Source of the DNA: CAYMND01 sp964465065
GTDB taxonomy: Bacteria; Acidobacteriota; Aminicenantia; UBA2199
Length of the DNA: 64,000 bases
Direction of reading: 5' to 3'
NCBI GenBank assembly: GCA_964465065.1
Contig: CAYXHZ010000012.1
Span: forward strand, 1-64,000
A model generated the notes under the pieces. That model did not search any database. It was given only the letters and a program-made list of their open reading frames with translations, and was not told the origin of the DNA. Numbering within the stretch: position 1 is the first letter of the stretch; each line of letters starts with the position of its first letter. A program made the position numbers and the translations under genes. Shown here one piece after another: positions 62,301-64,000 of the stretch.

Positions 62301-63471
62301 CCCTGCGTTCGCTGATGTCTTCGATGATGCCGATCCCGCCGCTGTTCACCCCGTCCTTGACCGCCGCGGCAAACACCGCCCGCAGGGGTACTTTCTTACC
62401 GGAAGTGACCACAGTGTAGATATCTTCATAATTACCGACAGCGCCGGCCAGGGCCTTCTGCACTTCGGCGGTCATCTTCTTGTCGGGCAGACTCAGCAAA
62501 GGCAAGCCGATCAGCTTGTTGCGGCTGGATCCCAGAATCTTGCAGAAATTTTCGCTGCAATCGATGATGACCGCCTCCTCATCGAAATAAAAAAGTCCGA
62601 GCGGCGAATAGTTGAATATCAGACGGTATTTCTCCTCGCTGCGCCGCAGAGCCTCTTCGGTTTTTTTGCTTTCGGAAATATCCTGGTTGATGCCGAACAC
62701 GCGGACGGCCTGGTGATGCGTGTCCATTTCGATTTCCCCCCTGGACAGAATGTGCCGCAGTTCGCCGGTGACGCGTCGGTGCACACGGAACTCGGTCAGG
62801 TAGGGATTGCCGCTCTGCAGGGCGGCCCGCAGTTTTTCGGAAGCTTTCTGGCGGTCGTCGGGATGAATGCAGTCGACTATGTCCTGGAAGCGGGGCTGGC
62901 TGTCCGAAGTGAACCCCAACTGTCGCAGGGCTTCTTCGGAAGCAGAAAAACGGTCGCTGGCCAGATCCCAGCTCCAATCCCCGACCAGAGCGATCTCCTG
63001 GCTGCGCCGCAGCTTGTCCAGAGTCTGCCGCAGTGCGGATCCGGCCTGTCTCCGTTCGGTAATGTCGGTGAAAATCGCAAAGGCCTGCAGCGGACTTCGG
63101 GCATCGGGGTCCGGCTGAGGGTAGGCGCTGACCTCGATCCAGCGGGTTTCGCCCGCGTCACGGTTGAGAACCCCCATGATCCGGTCCTTGACCGGCTGGC
63201 CGGTACGGATAGCCTGCCGGACCGGAAGCTCCTGGTCCGGACAAGGGCTTCCATCCTCGTTGACGGCCTGCCAGCGGTCTGCCGAAGAATGGCTCCCCAG
63301 AATCTCATCCAGGGGAACGCCCAGAATCCGGGCCGCCGCCTGGTTGGCGTACAAGGTCCGGCCCTGACTGTCCTGGTAAATGATCCCCTGCGATATGCTG
63401 TCGAACAGATTTTGATACATGTTCAGCTGGTTCTGCAGCTGCTGCGGTTCACTAGGTCTGCTTTCTGCCAT
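59398..63471 (-). CDS. Giant cytoplasmic hybrid histidine kinase with multiple PAS domains and a PocR domain
   Basis: About 1357 residues from the ATG at 63471 (GGAG seven bases upstream; a GTG at 63474 is four from it). No membrane helix is seen. At least six PAS/PAC units are present, each ending near an ITERR/ISERR-type linker. A PocR ligand-binding domain lies at about 545-745 (FNLPEIQRLQDEFARATSVAS, CNRIIRG, CLSGGLWDAGASIVVGG). The His is in GGVAHDFNNMLGV (about 1010), the ATPase has NLCINSRDAVSG, SDNGSGMD and GTGLGMATVYG, and the receiver has its Asp in LLITDVIMPEMNG. PocR domains sense small molecules such as hydrocarbon derivatives in studied cases. It lies 31 bases before the propeller kinase on the same strand. 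Confidence 0.92.
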   Translation of the reverse strand: MAESRPSEPQQLQNQLNMYQNLFDSISQGIIYQDSQGRTLYANQAAARILGVPLDEILGSHSSADRWQAVNEDGSPCPDQELPVRQAIRTGQPVKDRIMGVLNRDAGETRWIEVSAYPQPDPDARSPLQAFAIFTDITERRQAGSALRQTLDKLRRSQEIALVGDWSWDLASDRFSASEEALRQLGFTSDSQPRFQDIVDCIHPDDRQKASEKLRAALQSGNPYLTEFRVHRRVTGELRHILSRGEIEMDTHHQAVRVFGINQDISESKKTEEALRRSEEKYRLIFNYSPLGLFYFDEEAVIIDCSENFCKILGSSRNKLIGLPLLSLPDKKMTAEVQKALAGAVGNYEDIYTVVTSGKKVPLRAVFAAAVKDGVNSGGIGIIEDISERRATEEALKESETRLRNLSDNLPGGMVYQLDFGDNDSDRRFSYVSAGVERLHGISAAAVMADPMALYGQIVAKDRQRMTENEVEALARFKPYTCEFRCRLPDGRLEWRMISAAPRRLPSGHVVWDGIEIDITERKELEAVLEKRMLALTRPIEEIEDISFHDLFNLPEIQRLQDEFARATSVASVITDPDGRPLTRPSQFTDLCNRIIRGTEKGLANCYRSDAVLGGQHTTGPIVRHCLSGGLWDAGASIVVGGHHVANWLIGQVRDESQTDEQMRAYAREIGADESAFMEAFNRVPAMSKKHFDQIAAMLFTLAGQLSAMAYQNFMQARFISERRQSENSLRQSEIRFRELVELAVDGILLGDHQGKIISANQVFCDMLGMTAEQVLGKHIGELPFDADNMREHPFRFDLLQQGQTVDMQRILIRPDGQRVYIDMRTKMMPDGTYQSIIRDNSQNRLVSEALRSTNELFSLFMHHSPIYTFIKEVSPTESRVLQASDNFVDMIGQSGRDIQGKTMKELFPADFAAKISADDWAVVQSGQVLRLEEELNGRFYTTIKFPIIQGDRTLLAGYTIDISERKQAEQEREKLQNQLLQAQKMESVGRLAGGVAHDFNNMLGVILGHTDLGLNKLEAGHAVVKNLDEIRKAAERSANLTKQLLAFARKQTIIPKVLDINATVEGMLHMLERLIGEDIDLIWRPGKNVLPVRIDPSQVDQVLANLCINSRDAVSGNGRITIESDTVVIDGEDLPAYPDAHKGEYVRLIVSDNGSGMDAETKSHLFEPFFTTKEVGRGTGLGMATVYGIIRQNDGFISVYSEPGQGTSIKVYFPCYREKPEAVLDREPVAAAEHGQATILLVEDEPAILEMTGLILEDLGYTVLTAANPVQAIEIARNYPQRIDLLITDVIMPEMNGRELTRNLLSLYPGLKRIFMSGYTAEVIAHHGVLEDGVHFIQKPFTIQELGAKISEVLSG

Positions 63472-63651
63472 CACCCGTCTCCATCCGTCGATATCACAAG
63501 GCTTTCCGGTCGTTCAGACATCCTTGACCACACCTGACCCGCGACGGCCGGCCGCAGCGTTCAGGTTATATCCATAATGATACGTAAATATAAACCTTTG
63601 TCAGATGAGTCAGGCGCCGTGAATCGGAAAAGAAGTCAATCCGGTAAACGA

Positions 63652-64000
63652 TCAGCTCTTTTCCAGCAACTCGCGGATCGTTTTGATCAGTTCCTTCATC
63701 GTGAACGGCTTTTGAATGAAGAAAACTCCATGTTCCAACACCCCGCGGTGGGCGATGATATCCGAGGTGTAACCGGACATGAACAGGCGGCAGATGCGCG
63801 GATAGAGATCCAGCAGATTTTTGGCCAGGTCCCGGCCGTTCATTTCCGGCATGACGACATCGGTGATGAGCAGGTCGATCTCGGCCTGGTGCCCTCGGGC
63901 CAGCTCCAGCGCCTCGCCGGGTGAACGGGCCCGGATCACTTTGTAGCCGTTCCGTTCGAGCATGATGGCGATCATGTTGAGAATGGAGGGTTCATCCTCG
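63652..64000 (-). CDS. Receiver domain, C-terminus of a further hybrid kinase or regulator (partial)
   Basis: The frame is open to the right edge, so the start is outside the window. The visible 116 codons, beginning EDEPSILNMIAIML, are a receiver domain: Asp in LLITDVVMPEMNGRDLAKNLLDLYP, SGYTSDIIAHRGVLE, and FFIQKPF. It closely matches the receiver at the end of the neighbouring kinase (59398-63471; LLITDVIMPEMNGRELTRNLLSLYP), so the upstream gene is probably another kinase of the same type, duplicated in tandem. A 180-base gap separates the two. Confidence 0.85.
   Translation of the reverse strand, partial: EDEPSILNMIAIMLERNGYKVIRARSPGEALELARGHQAEIDLLITDVVMPEMNGRDLAKNLLDLYPRICRLFMSGYTSDIIAHRGVLEHGVFFIQKPFTMKELIKTIRELLEKS

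Noticed and set aside
1..64000. tRNA, rRNA, CRISPR arrays, insertion sequences, phage genes
   Set aside because: Intergenic regions are short, and none shows a cloverleaf, regularly spaced repeats, terminal inverted repeats or a transposase or integrase frame.

Overview
The window looks like part of a draft chromosome scaffold from a Gram-negative bacterium of fairly high GC (roughly 55-60 % by eye). Evidence for Gram-negative: a lipoprotein zinc-binding protein, the tail-specific protease Prc, a twin-arginine substrate and an outer-membrane-like barrel protein. Two runs of exactly 100 N (42156-42255 and 54533-54632) are scaffold gaps of unknown true length, and each falls inside a gene. Sensor kinases with two-component-regulator propellers, PocR-type sensing, an M64 peptidase and a zinc-free sirtuin suggest an uncultured Acidobacteriota/Aminicenantes- or Bacteroidota-like lineage, but nothing here fixes the phylum. 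No rRNA, tRNA, CRISPR, insertion sequence or phage gene was seen, and no stretch over 300 bases lacks a gene, apart from the gaps.

Layout. 1-2370: a minus-strand cluster of secreted proteins of unknown function, including two paralogues, one AT-rich and one with a frameshift. 2529-9943: a Spy-like periplasmic protein, metG, an acyltransferase, a secreted protein, OsmC and endonuclease III, converging on prc. 10052-11986: a lipoteichoic-acid-synthase-like membrane phosphotransferase, divergent from an HDOD protein (12210-13028). 13029-22083: a ten-gene minus-strand operon running STAS, STAS, CheY, CheA, CheW, Hpt-CheW fusion, CheR, CheD, CheB, and a REC-ATPase-PP2C phosphatase. 22294-25641: an HtrA protease, a formyltransferase-like protein and an MscS channel with a cyclic-nucleotide-binding-like domain, in overlapping genes.

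25632-32688: a zinc-free sirtuin divergent from an operon of two HEFGH metallopeptidases and a Pat-type acyl-CoA synthetase/GNAT acetyltransferase. 32783-36103: an amidase, a membrane histidine kinase and a cold-shock protein. 36353-39801: znuA, znuC and znuB followed by an overlapping radical SAM protein. 39879-45678: an alpha/beta hydrolase, a barrel protein, and a convergent operon of FmdB-like protein, hybrid kinase and S9 peptidase (broken by a gap). 45906-53965: metH, a Tat-exported DUF362 protein with two downstream membrane or secreted partners, and trmO. 53980-64000: a run of very large hybrid sensor kinases and an AraC-type regulator, all on the minus strand and continuing off the right edge.

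The strongest candidate for a little-described system is the 13-22 kb operon. It joins a complete Che adaptation and kinase set to the parts of a partner-switching module (two STAS proteins and a REC-kinase-phosphatase protein), with no chemoreceptor or flagellar gene nearby. A second candidate is the divergent sirtuin/acetyltransferase pair with two secreted metallopeptidases. Promoter reading also suggests that at least two transcripts are leaderless or nearly so.
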